From assembly GCF_036067295.1 (NCBI RefSeq), contig NZ_CP107954.1, forward strand, positions 1,736,001 to 1,800,000: 64,000 bases of DNA, in the 5' to 3' direction. This DNA comes from Kribbella sp. NBC_00382. Its GTDB lineage: Bacteria; Actinomycetota; Actinomycetes; Propionibacteriales; Kribbellaceae. Made by a program: the position numbers and the translations under genes. The notes below the pieces were generated by a model. The model was not told the origin of the DNA, did not search any database, and saw only the letters and a program-made list of their open reading frames with translations. Of this stretch, positions 1 through 8,341 are shown piece after piece (position 1 is the first letter of the stretch; each line of letters starts with the position of its first letter).

Positions 1-24
1 GCCGCGAAGCCGACGGCATCGGCG

Positions 25-708
25 ATGGAACCCGTCGCAGAGGCGCCGGATCGGCGGCTGTTGCGGCGGCAGATGCTGGCCGACGACGTCTACGAGGCGA
101 TCAAGACGATGCTGATGGACCACGCGATCCGGCCGGGCGCGCGGATCTCGATCGACGGTCTGGCGCGGGACTTCCAGGTGTCGTCCACGCCGGTCCGCGA
201 GGCGCTCGCGCGGCTGGAGTCGGAGGGGCTGGCGGACAAGGAGCCGCTGAAGGGGTACCGGGCCACTCCCCTGCTTTCGCTGGAAGAGTTCGACGACCTG
301 TACCGCTTCCGCCTGCTGCTCGAGCCCTGGGCAGCACGGCGAGCCGCCGAACTCATCGACGACACCGGCCGCGAACGCCTGACCGCGGAGCTCGCGACCG
401 CGGTCGAACCAACCTCAGTCGACTACGCCGGGTACAAGTCGCTCACCGCGCACGACAACCGCTTCCACACCCTGATCACCGGGTTGTCGGGCAGCGAGCA
501 GGTCCGCCTCGCCTTCCAGCGGACCCACTGCCACCTGCACATCTTCCGTTTGCACTACGACCGCGACACCGGCCCCGAAGTACTGGTCGAACACCGCGAG
601 GTCGTCGAGGCCATCCTGTCCGGCGACCCGGCCGCAGCCGAAGCCGCGATGACCAAGCACCTCGGCAACTCGATGTCAGTCCGCCTCCGCAAGGTCTACG
701 AACAGTAG
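25..708 (+). CDS. GntR-family regulator, FadR/FCD subfamily
   Basis: A 227-residue DNA-binding regulator, probably of carbon metabolism. An N-terminal winged helix (about residues 18-85) contains the GntR hallmark STPVREALARLESEGL, and an alpha-helical FCD ligand domain (about 90-215) carries the Asp/His pattern (DNRFH, then HREVVEAI) that binds a metal and an organic acid in this subfamily. It is alone on its strand and convergent with the phosphodiester glycosidase gene. Its real target is probably upstream of base 1. The ribosome binding site is weak, and an ATG at 73 is a possible later start. Ligand unknown. Confidence 0.9.
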   Translation: MEPVAEAPDRRLLRRQMLADDVYEAIKTMLMDHAIRPGARISIDGLARDFQVSSTPVREALARLESEGLADKEPLKGYRATPLLSLEEFDDLYRFRLLLEPWAARRAAELIDDTGRERLTAELATAVEPTSVDYAGYKSLTAHDNRFHTLITGLSGSEQVRLAFQRTHCHLHIFRLHYDRDTGPEVLVEHREVVEAILSGDPAAAEAAMTKHLGNSMSVRLRKVYEQ

Positions 709-737
709 GTTCCGGTCACGTCGGCGCAGGGCTGGAT

Positions 738-2417
738 TCATCTGGCGGGAGTGATCACCAAGGCGTCTCCGACCGGGCGTTCGCCGGTTGCATCCGACGG
801 GGTGTTGAGGACCTTGCTGTTGGCGACCATCGTGGTGGAGCCGCCGCCGTCGAGGTTGATGGCGGATTGGAGGGCGAAGGATTTGGCTACGGCAGCTGCT
901 TCGGCGATGCCGAGACCGAGGCTGTCGACGTTGCGGCCGTCGGCGGTGATGAGGACGGTGCGGCCTTGGGCGTCGACGCCGGCGATGGTGCGGGGGTTTC
1001 GCTTGTGGACCCAGCCGTAGTAGAAGTTCGGGTTGTCGGCGGGGGCCATGCCGTCGGCCTTCGGGGTCGCGTTGATGCGGCCGTTGTGGATCAGTTCGGG
1101 GCCGCCGTTGACGATTGTCGTGCGGGGTGACAGGCGGACGTCGTGGCCGCGGGTGTCGGTGAGGGAGGCCTTGATTTCAAGGCGTTTGCCGAGCTTGGCG
1201 GCCGCCAGGAGTGCGGTGACTTGGGTGCCGGTTGCTTGGATAGTGCGGCCGCCTTCGGGGATCGCACCGCCGCGGGTGGTGGGGCGGATCGCGGTGACGG
1301 TGCCGCGGCGGTCGAGGATCACCTCGGCGCCGGGGCCGCTCGGGGTGAGGGCGGCGTAGGTCGAGTCGAAGGCGATCAGTTCGTCGGGGTCGGTACAGGT
1401 CACGTCGTGGAGTGGGCTGGAGGTCGGCAGGTCGTCGGCGGTACCGCCGCAGTTGCGGATCAGGCCGGGGATCCGGTTCAGCCCGTCCAGCGGGAGTGGG
1501 CGGCCGGCGCCTCTCACCTCACCGTGCCAACGAAAGCGTTCGACGGCGGTACCGCGAGCGTTGTCTGAAATCACCAGGGCAGGGCGGCCGGCGGTCGGCT
1601 CGCTGACCAGATGCCCGTCGTAGACCGCCACGCCGGCCGGGTCGCCGGGGGCGCCTGCCTTCGGATCGAGGACGAAGAAGCCGGCGTTGATCGCGGCCGT
1701 GGCGCCGGTGAGCGCGGCCAGCGTGGAGGTTGTCTCGCGCGCCTCCAGGTCCAGTCCGTACGACGCGTCGAGGCCGCCGCGGAACTTCTTCGGGTCGATC
1801 GTCAGCACCTGGACGTGCCAGGGGCCGGTCGAACCGCTGACGTCGTCGGGCTCGCCGTCCCAGCCGGTGTAGATGCTCGAACCGCCGAGGCCGGCCGCGA
1901 TGACCTTCGTGCGCAGGGCGTCGGCCTCAGCCTTGGTCGGGAACAAGCCGAGGCGGACGCGGTAGCCGAGTGAGCCGCCGCCGGCGTCCGCGAGCTTGGG
2001 AGTTGGGACGTCTTCGACGCGGGGGTCGAGGCCGGCCGTGCGCAGCTTGGCAGCAGCAACCTCAGCCGCCGCCTTGTCGGAGAGGGCGGTGGCGGGCGCG
2101 TCCGGGTCGGGTGAACTGGAGGGGATCGCCACCTCGACGGTCCAGAAGGATTGTGCGCCTGCCTGCCCGCGCACGATCGTCGTCAGCGTCACGCCGGGTT
2201 GCAGGACCCGGCTCTCACGGGTCTCGGCAAGCGTCGCCGGGCCAAGCGGCAGGGTCGCGGAGGCGCGGGAGGCGGAGGCCTGGGACGGAGACGCTGCGAG
2301 GACCGCGTCAACCGACGGCTGGGCGGCCGCAGTACCGGCCAGGGCGGACGCGGCGACTACAGAAGCCGCGACCGCCAGGACCGCAGTACGGGAAGGCAAT
2401 GCTGGGCGGGAGGTCAT
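738..2417 (-). CDS. Exported phosphodiester glycosidase (NAGPA-type) with SPOR-like region
   Basis: A 559-residue secreted protein. It has an Ala-rich signal peptide (about 1-32), a SPOR-like segment (about 92-185, with the FPTKAEADAL signature typical of peptidoglycan-binding SPOR repeats), and a C-terminal phosphodiester alpha-N-acetylglucosaminidase domain ending in the family motif DGGGSTTM (from residue 523). Members of this family cleave sugar-phosphodiester bonds; in bacteria the natural substrate is usually unknown, with teichoic-acid-like or capsular polymers plausible. The ATG at 2417 has an AGGA seven bases upstream. It stands apart from its neighbours but matches the phosphodiester theme of the next operon. 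Confidence 0.85.
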   Translation of the reverse strand: MTSRPALPSRTAVLAVAASVVAASALAGTAAAQPSVDAVLAASPSQASASRASATLPLGPATLAETRESRVLQPGVTLTTIVRGQAGAQSFWTVEVAIPSSSPDPDAPATALSDKAAAEVAAAKLRTAGLDPRVEDVPTPKLADAGGGSLGYRVRLGLFPTKAEADALRTKVIAAGLGGSSIYTGWDGEPDDVSGSTGPWHVQVLTIDPKKFRGGLDASYGLDLEARETTSTLAALTGATAAINAGFFVLDPKAGAPGDPAGVAVYDGHLVSEPTAGRPALVISDNARGTAVERFRWHGEVRGAGRPLPLDGLNRIPGLIRNCGGTADDLPTSSPLHDVTCTDPDELIAFDSTYAALTPSGPGAEVILDRRGTVTAIRPTTRGGAIPEGGRTIQATGTQVTALLAAAKLGKRLEIKASLTDTRGHDVRLSPRTTIVNGGPELIHNGRINATPKADGMAPADNPNFYYGWVHKRNPRTIAGVDAQGRTVLITADGRNVDSLGLGIAEAAAVAKSFALQSAINLDGGGSTTMVANSKVLNTPSDATGERPVGDALVITPAR

Positions 2418-2477
2418 AGGACATTCCTATGCCAGTACCTGATCGAAGGGAAGGAAGGAAAGAAGAGGGAGGGGTTG

Positions 2478-3674
2478 TTAGGCGGGAGCGTCGCCGTGGT
2501 CGGGGATCTCCAGTTGGACGCCGCCCTGCAACGCGGACTGGTGGGCGTAGATGCCGGGGAGGGTGTAGCGGGCGGCTACCCAGGCGTTGACCGGCGGGAG
2601 CGTCTTGTCGGCTACCGCGCGGACGAAGTCGTCGGCGAGGAAGTGATGGGAGCCCTCGTGGCCGTTGTGCAGGCCGGCGAACTCGGCCGGCAGCCGGTCG
2701 CGGTCATGGACGGGCGAGAGACCGGACAGGAAGGCGTCGCGCAGGGCGGGGTCGACGTTGGCGAGGTCGGCGTCGTCGAGCGAGCCGCTTGCCTCGGTCG
2801 CCATCAACGACGAGATGTCCTCGGCGCCTTCTTTGGTCTGCCAGACAGTGGTCGTCGCCAGCTGCTCGAAACTGCCCTCCGTACCGAACACACGCAGCCG
2901 CGACTCCCGCAGGTGCGACGGGTACCCGACCCGGCGCATCTCGTTGGTCCGCATGATCCCGCCGTCGGCGAGCTTGAACAGCGCGGTCGCGTTGCTGAAG
3001 TCGTTGTCGAACTGGCTGATCTCCTTGTCGAACACTCCGTCGCCACGCTCGTCCTTCACACCAATGCAGGAGACATGCGTGGCGTGCTGACCAGTCACCG
3101 ACAGCACATTGCCGACGGCATGTGTCGGGTAGAGCATGGGCGGGAAGGAAGCGGTCTTCTTCCAGTCCTCGCCACCGCTGTACTGGTACGCCGCGTAGAA
3201 CCCGAGATCCATGTCGTGGACGTAGTCGCCCTCGGAGTAGAAGACCCGGCCGAAGTCACCCGCGGCCAGCCGCTGACGGCAGTAGACCGACGACGGGTAG
3301 TAGAAGCTCGTCTCGCCCATCATGTAGGTCAGGCCGGTCTCCTTGACCAGCTCGATGATCCGGGCGATCTGGTCGGCCTGGATCGCCATCGGCACCGTCG
3401 AGTAGACGTGCTTGCCGGCCTCCAGCGCCTGGATCGCCATCTCGCCGTGCAGCCAGCGCTGGGTGAAGATCGCCACCGCGTCGACATCGGAGGCGAGCAT
3501 CTCCTCGAACGACTGATAGGTGATCGAGACGCCCTGTTTGGCGGCCAGCTCAGCCGTCCGGTCAGGCAGGACGTCGGTCAGCCGGACGTCCCTGACGTCA
3601 GGATGCGCCGACCACAACCGCAGGAACGAGGGGGCGAACTGGCCGGCTCCGACCACACCGATGCTGATACTCAT
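2478..3674 (-). CDS. Gfo/Idh/MocA-family oxidoreductase
   Basis: A predicted NAD(P)-dependent sugar or polyol dehydrogenase of 398 residues. The N-terminal Rossmann fold begins with GVVGAGQFAPSF (from about residue 5), followed by the Gfo/Idh alpha/beta domain. The usual EKPxA active-site segment is replaced by TVPMA (in KHVYSTVPMA), so the conserved lysine is absent. The ATG at 3674 is preferred because the Rossmann strand starts just after it; a TTG 12 bases further upstream is in frame. The gene follows the glycerophosphodiesterase operon after a palindrome-containing gap of about 60 bases. Substrate unknown. Confidence 0.85.
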   Translation of the reverse strand: MSISIGVVGAGQFAPSFLRLWSAHPDVRDVRLTDVLPDRTAELAAKQGVSITYQSFEEMLASDVDAVAIFTQRWLHGEMAIQALEAGKHVYSTVPMAIQADQIARIIELVKETGLTYMMGETSFYYPSSVYCRQRLAAGDFGRVFYSEGDYVHDMDLGFYAAYQYSGGEDWKKTASFPPMLYPTHAVGNVLSVTGQHATHVSCIGVKDERGDGVFDKEISQFDNDFSNATALFKLADGGIMRTNEMRRVGYPSHLRESRLRVFGTEGSFEQLATTTVWQTKEGAEDISSLMATEASGSLDDADLANVDPALRDAFLSGLSPVHDRDRLPAEFAGLHNGHEGSHHFLADDFVRAVADKTLPPVNAWVAARYTLPGIYAHQSALQGGVQLEIPDHGDAPA

Positions 3675-3713
3675 GAACCCAGGCAATCACACAATTTCCG
3701 ATCATGTAAGAAC

Positions 3714-3737
3714 AGTTCCGCACATCAAGACGGAACT
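3714..3737. promoter_or_regulatory. Inverted repeat AGTTCCG-N10-CGGAACT
   Basis: A perfect 7-base inverted repeat with a 10-base spacer, running into the stop codon of the GDPD gene and lying upstream of the Gfo/Idh gene. It could be an operator for the Gfo/Idh gene or a weak terminator of the operon. There is no T-run after it. Confidence 0.35.
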
Positions 3738-4416
3738 ACTCCCGTACTCCGGCACGCAACCGCCCGGGATGGTCGGTCGTGATGCCGTCGACCCCGAGCC
3801 TCACCGCCTGGGCGTAGACGGCCGGATCGGGCACGGGCCACGCGGTCACCGCGATGTCATGGGCGTGCAGCGTGGCCACAGCCTCGACGGTGAGCCCGGT
3901 GATCCCACACAGAGCCCAGCTGGCGGAAGCCGCGCCGACCCGGGCGAGGATCTCGTCCACGCCAGGCGTCAGCCCGAGGATCAACCCGGTCGCGGCCGAC
4001 GGGACCAGCTGACGTACGGCGAGCAGGATGTCCGCGGAGGACGAGGTGACGAGTACGCGGGTCGCCAAGGCCGGATCTTTCAGAGACTCCGCCAGCAGCG
4101 GGACAGCCTCAGGGGCCTTGACCTCGGCCTGGAACCCCACGGAGACGGCCTCGACCGTCTCCGCCCAGGTCGGGACGGCTTCGCCAAGGCCCGCATCAAG
4201 AGCGCGCAACTCGGCGAAGGTCAGCGAGGACACCGGACCGTGGCCGTTGGTGGTCCGGTCGACGTCTGCGTCATGCATGACGACGAGTTCGCCGTCGGCG
4301 GTGACGCGCAGGTCCAGCTCGATCTCGTCGCACCCGTCGGCGACAGCGCGACGGAAGGACCGCAGCGTGTTCTCCGGTTCGGAGCCGAGAGCCCCGCGAT
4401 GGCCGGTGATGATCAC
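3736..4416 (-). CDS. Glycerophosphodiester phosphodiesterase
   Basis: A 226-residue cytoplasmic GDPD: it hydrolyses glycerophosphodiesters to sn-glycerol 3-phosphate and an alcohol. Catalytic and metal motifs are intact: GHRG (His6), PENT (Glu15), EIELDLR and VMHD. Length equals that of a single-domain bacterial GDPD and there is no signal peptide. It starts with a GTG whose last bases overlap the stop of the upstream dehydrogenase gene (GTGA, 4413-4416), so it is translationally coupled and is the last gene of the 9.7-to-3.7 kb operon. Confidence 0.92.
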   Translation of the reverse strand: MIITGHRGALGSEPENTLRSFRRAVADGCDEIELDLRVTADGELVVMHDADVDRTTNGHGPVSSLTFAELRALDAGLGEAVPTWAETVEAVSVGFQAEVKAPEAVPLLAESLKDPALATRVLVTSSSADILLAVRQLVPSAATGLILGLTPGVDEILARVGAASASWALCGITGLTVEAVATLHAHDIAVTAWPVPDPAVYAQAVRLGVDGITTDHPGRLRAGVRE

Positions 4417-5441
4417 AGCGAAACGAGGCCAAACGGATCGCGACCGGCCAGCCAGGCGGCGACCGCTTCGGCGGCGATCGAACCGGCTCGCTGGGCGGTC
4501 TGCTTGGTCGCGCCCGCCAAGTGCGGCGTCATCACGACATTGGTTGCCGTCAGCAACCGTGACCCGGCCGGGACCGGCTCGATCGGGAAGACGTCGAAGG
4601 CGGCGGCGCCCAACTGCCCTGATTCCAGCGCGTCCACAGTCGCGTCGTAGTCGAGCAATCCACCCCGGGCGCTGTTCACCAGTACTGCGCCACGCCGCAT
4701 CGTCGCGATCTCGGCAGCGCCGATCATCCCGCGCGTCTGGTCGGTCAGGCGGGCGTGCAGGCTGACCACGTCGGACTGCCTCAGCAGGTCCGCCAGCGCG
4801 ACCACCTCGGTACCGTCCGGTGGCGAGGCCGGATCGAGTACCGGGTCCACCACCAGGACGCGGGCCCCGAAGGCCAGCATCACCCGCGCCACCCGGCGAC
4901 CGATCGCGCCGTAGCCGACCAGCCCCACGGTCGCGCCGTCGAGCTCCGAGCCACAGTCGTCATAGGCGTAGAGATCGCTGCGCCACTCCCCGTCCTCCAA
5001 GGTCTTCTGCAGGCGCGGAAGGTTGCGCAGCGCCGCCAGCATCAGGGCGACCGCATGCTCGGCCGCCGCGACCGCGTTGCGGCCGGGTGTCGACGAGACG
5101 GCGATCCCCCGCTTCGTTGCCGCCGGCACGTTGACGTTGACCGGGCCGCCCCGGCAGCAGACCAGGAACCGGAGGTCCGGAGCGGCGTCGAGAACGCGTT
5201 CGGTGAACGGTCCCATCTGGGTGATCGCCAGCTCGATACCCGGGAGCGCGGCGATCAGCTGCTCCTCGGCGTCACTGGCCTCGTCCACCTCGGCCACCCG
5301 GCCGTACGGCGTGAGCGGCCACGGCAAGGTGACCCGGGTGAAGTCGAACCCGACATCCGGCAGGGCGGACGTCAGCGCCGCTTCGAGCAGGTCGTTGCCG
5401 ACGAAGTGGTCGCCGGCGAGCAGAGTACGGACGGTTCTCAT
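4413..5441 (-). CDS. D-2-hydroxyacid dehydrogenase
   Basis: A 342-residue NAD-dependent dehydrogenase of the phosphoglycerate-dehydrogenase-like superfamily. It shows the nucleotide-binding motif GLVGYGAIGRRV and the catalytic triad: Arg in NSARGGLLD, Glu in FPIEPV and His in TPHLAG. The open frame extends further upstream, but ATG 5441 gives a normal N-terminus and overlaps the kinase stop codon (ATGA, 5438-5441). In this operon it may oxidise or reduce a hydroxy-acid formed from the sugar or alditol handled by the two kinases. Exact substrate unknown. Confidence 0.88.
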   Translation of the reverse strand: MRTVRTLLAGDHFVGNDLLEAALTSALPDVGFDFTRVTLPWPLTPYGRVAEVDEASDAEEQLIAALPGIELAITQMGPFTERVLDAAPDLRFLVCCRGGPVNVNVPAATKRGIAVSSTPGRNAVAAAEHAVALMLAALRNLPRLQKTLEDGEWRSDLYAYDDCGSELDGATVGLVGYGAIGRRVARVMLAFGARVLVVDPVLDPASPPDGTEVVALADLLRQSDVVSLHARLTDQTRGMIGAAEIATMRRGAVLVNSARGGLLDYDATVDALESGQLGAAAFDVFPIEPVPAGSRLLTATNVVMTPHLAGATKQTAQRAGSIAAEAVAAWLAGRDPFGLVSL

Positions 5442-6901
5442 CGAGCTCCAGAAGGTTGCACAACGGGGGCCGGATCGGCCCAGCGAGGACGGGCCGCTTC
5501 GCTGCGGCGCAGGTGGTGCGCGTAGCCCTCGTCGTAGAAAGCTGCGCGGGAAGGATCGGGGTCGATCTGCCGAGTCTCGGCGATCCACTCGGGACCTGCG
5601 CCCATCCCGGCTGCGAGCCGCGCGCCGAGCACCGCACCGCGGGCAGCAACCTGGGAGGCCTCGGTGGTGTGGAGCGGGCTGTTCAGGACGTCGGCGAGGA
5701 TCTGCGTCCACTCCTGGCTGTTCGCACCGCCGCCGCAGACTGTCACCCGGCCTGTCCAGCCCGCTGCCTCGAGGCAGTGCCGAGCGGCGTACGCGATGCC
5801 TTCGCAGGTCGCGCGGACCAGGTCGGCCTGGGTGGTCGAGAGCGAGATGCCGTCGATGGTCCCGCGGGCGCGGGTGTCGACGAACGGCGCGCGCTCCCCC
5901 GCCTCGGACAGATAGGGCAAGACAGTCACGCCGTTGGCTCCCGCCGGGCTTTCCGCCAGGAGGGCCGGTAGTTGTGCGACCCCTGCACCGACCAGGGCGA
6001 GCACTCGATCGAGGGCGGCCGTGCCGACCATCGCGGGCATCGCGCGCAACCAGACGCCAGGAGTCCAGGTGCCGAGGAACAGTCCGGCCGGCTCGCCGTC
6101 CACCGGCAGCTCACGGGTGACGACCTGGCAGGCGAGCGTCGTACCGACCGTCAGCAGCGCATCGCCGACCTCGCTCACGCCGGCACCGAGAGCGGCGGCC
6201 GGGAGGTCGTACGGTCCGGCGGAGACGCGGGTGCCGAGCGCCAGGCCGAGTGAGGGGTCGCGGAGTTCGCCGATGGGCCCGTCGGCGACGACGGGTGCGA
6301 GGAGGTGTGCCCAGTCGGTCAGACCGCAGGCGCTCAAGGCTTCGGCGTCGTACGTGTTGGTGCGCGGGTCGAGGAAGGGTGCCGATCCGTCGGAGACATC
6401 GGTGGCGCGCACGCCGGTGAGGCGCTGCATCACCACGTCCTTGCAGTACGCCGCGGTCGCCGCGCTTCGCAACGTATCGGGCTCTTCAGCCAGTACTGCC
6501 GCCAGCAGTGGCCCGGACGCACCCGGGAACATCCGGTTGCCGGAACGCCGGAACACCTGCTCCGCAACACCATCGGCCGTCCAGCGCTCGAGAATCCCAC
6601 TGCTGCGGGCGTCAAGCCACGAGATCGCCGGCCGGACCGGCCGGCCGTCGGAATCGACGAGCCACAACCCATCCCCCTGCGCCGTGATCGCCAGCAAACC
6701 CGCGGTAGCACCCACCGACGCCACCAGTTCGCTGACAACTTCATTGACCGAGGCAACTACTTCGGCGGAGTCCTGTTCGAACCGGCCGGGCCCGGGCCGG
6801 ACCAGCCGGGTAGGCCGGGATGCTTCCGCGATCTGCCGGCCGGCTTCGTCGAAAGCCACCGCTTTCGTGACCGTGGTACCGACGTCCACTCCTACATCCA
6901 T
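5438..6901 (-). CDS. FGGY carbohydrate kinase, erythritol/L-xylulose kinase-like branch
   Basis: A 487-residue ATP-dependent sugar or alditol kinase. The N-terminal FGGY domain opens with GVDVGTTVTKAVAFD and contains TAQGDGLWLVD, SWLDAR and LTGVRATD, segments I associate with erythritol kinase EryA and LyxK rather than with xylulokinase proper. The C-terminal domain has CGGGANSQEWTQILAD. ATG 6901 is chosen over an upstream GTG at 6916 because a GAGGGAG ribosome binding site lies between them. It follows the DeoR gene by 28 bases. A tetritol or ketotetrose is a plausible substrate, as inference only. Confidence 0.85.
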   Translation of the reverse strand: MDVGVDVGTTVTKAVAFDEAGRQIAEASRPTRLVRPGPGRFEQDSAEVVASVNEVVSELVASVGATAGLLAITAQGDGLWLVDSDGRPVRPAISWLDARSSGILERWTADGVAEQVFRRSGNRMFPGASGPLLAAVLAEEPDTLRSAATAAYCKDVVMQRLTGVRATDVSDGSAPFLDPRTNTYDAEALSACGLTDWAHLLAPVVADGPIGELRDPSLGLALGTRVSAGPYDLPAAALGAGVSEVGDALLTVGTTLACQVVTRELPVDGEPAGLFLGTWTPGVWLRAMPAMVGTAALDRVLALVGAGVAQLPALLAESPAGANGVTVLPYLSEAGERAPFVDTRARGTIDGISLSTTQADLVRATCEGIAYAARHCLEAAGWTGRVTVCGGGANSQEWTQILADVLNSPLHTTEASQVAARGAVLGARLAAGMGAGPEWIAETRQIDPDPSRAAFYDEGYAHHLRRSEAARPRWADPAPVVQPSGAR

Positions 6902-6929
6902 CCTGGACTCCCTCACTGAAGCCGTCGGG

Positions 6930-7727
6930 CTAAAGCGGCGCGACCTCCACGGTCGCTCCGTTGTCGCGCAGCGCCGCGATCTGGTCGGCCGGGGTCTTCT
7001 CGTCCACCACGACGACGTCGAAACCGGTCAGTGGCGCCAGCCGGTGCAGCGCCGTCCGTTGCAACTTCCCGTGGTCGACGAGCAGCACCTTGGTCCGGGC
7101 GGAGCGCAGCATGGCCTGCTTGACCAGCACGATCTCCTCTTCCTGATGGAACGCGTGCGTCGCCGAGACCGCGGAGACGCTGCAGAACAACAGATCCGTG
7201 TGCAGGGCCTCGACCGCCTGCGCGCAGGGCATCCCGCCGAACGAGTCGTGGGTCGGCGAGTAGATGCCCCCCAACGCCAGCAGGGTGACGTCCCGCAGCT
7301 CGGTCAGCCGGCTGATCGCGGGCAGAAAGTTGGTTGCCACGGTCAACGGAGTGATGTCCTCGAACAGCTCGATCAGGGCGAGCGCGCTGGTCGAGTCGTC
7401 GAGCATCACCGACATCCCGGGCTCGATCATCGCGCGGGCATGCCGGGCGAGTGCGGCCTTCTCGGCCTGCGCGGTGTTCAGCCGGTAGGCGACATTGCTC
7501 TCGAACACGCTGGTCGGCTGCGCCGTCACCCCGCCGCGGTACTTGCGCACCACGCCCTGACGCTCCAGCTCGTCCAGATCGCGGTGCACCGTCATCACGC
7601 TGACGCCGAACGCCTCGACCAGGTCGTTCGCCGAGACCGAGCCGTGCTCGACGACGTACGCGGCGATCTCGGACTGCCGCCGGGCGGGCCGGCTGAGCTC
7701 GGACGTGTCGGCCGGGCCAGAACTCAT
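6930..7727 (-). CDS. DeoR-family transcriptional regulator
   Basis: A 265-residue sugar-phosphate-responsive repressor. The N-terminal DeoR helix-turn-helix (about 13-68) reads VSANDLVEAFGVSVMTVHRDLDELERQG; the rest is a ribose-5-phosphate-isomerase-like sensor domain with DDSTSAL and LLALGG segments. It is the third gene of the operon, overlapping the histidine phosphatase stop codon by four bases. This placement implies autoregulation of the operon, most likely through the palindrome at 9752-9780. Confidence 0.92.
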   Translation of the reverse strand: MSSGPADTSELSRPARRQSEIAAYVVEHGSVSANDLVEAFGVSVMTVHRDLDELERQGVVRKYRGGVTAQPTSVFESNVAYRLNTAQAEKAALARHARAMIEPGMSVMLDDSTSALALIELFEDITPLTVATNFLPAISRLTELRDVTLLALGGIYSPTHDSFGGMPCAQAVEALHTDLLFCSVSAVSATHAFHQEEEIVLVKQAMLRSARTKVLLVDHGKLQRTALHRLAPLTGFDVVVVDEKTPADQIAALRDNGATVEVAPL

Positions 7728-8341
7728 CGGGGGATCTCCGTTCGGACAGCTGGGATGTTGAACGCCTCGAGTCCCACTGTGCCGTCCTGCCAGCGCAACC
7801 GCACCAGCGCCGCGGGACCGAGCGCCGGGAGAAGTCTGCGGTACTCCTTCAACTCCAGCCCGAGGACCCGGCAGACGAGCAGCCGGATCAGCGTGTTGTG
7901 CGCGACCACCAGCACCTTCCGGCCCTGGTGCTCACGACCGATCTGGTGGAAGGCCTGCTCGACGCGGTCCGCCGCCGCGGCCGGATTCTCGCCGCCGGGG
8001 AAATGCGCGCCGACCGGGTCGAGCTCGAATGCTCTGGCGACGGCCGGCGGCAGCTCGCTGAGACTGAGCCCCTCGGCCGACCCGAAGTCGACCTCGCGCA
8101 GCCGGTCGTCCACGACGGGAGTCAGCCCCAGCGCCTGGGCCGTCGGCGCGATGGTCTGCCGCGCCCGCAACATCGGCGACGACCAGAGCGTGTCGGGAGC
8201 GAAGTCCTCGGCCCATTCCCTCAGGTGCCGCGCCTGCACGTGGCCGACCCCGTCGATCGGCAGATCCGTCGATCCCGTGTACCGGTTGCCCTTGTGCCAC
8301 TCGGTCCGGCCGTGCCTGGCCAGTACGACGATCGTCCTCAT
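7724..8341 (-). CDS. Histidine phosphatase (phosphoglycerate-mutase-like)
   Basis: A 205-residue enzyme of the RHG superfamily. LARHGRTEW carries the phosphohistidine and VAHNTLIR the second histidine; FGSAEG and PGGEN are further family motifs. The open frame continues upstream, but ATG 8341 gives the normal N-terminus and overlaps the kinase stop (ATGA, 8338-8341). It may dephosphorylate a sugar phosphate or phospho-acid in the pathway and need not be a glycolytic mutase. Confidence 0.88.
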   Translation of the reverse strand: MRTIVVLARHGRTEWHKGNRYTGSTDLPIDGVGHVQARHLREWAEDFAPDTLWSSPMLRARQTIAPTAQALGLTPVVDDRLREVDFGSAEGLSLSELPPAVARAFELDPVGAHFPGGENPAAAADRVEQAFHQIGREHQGRKVLVVAHNTLIRLLVCRVLGLELKEYRRLLPALGPAALVRLRWQDGTVGLEAFNIPAVRTEIPR

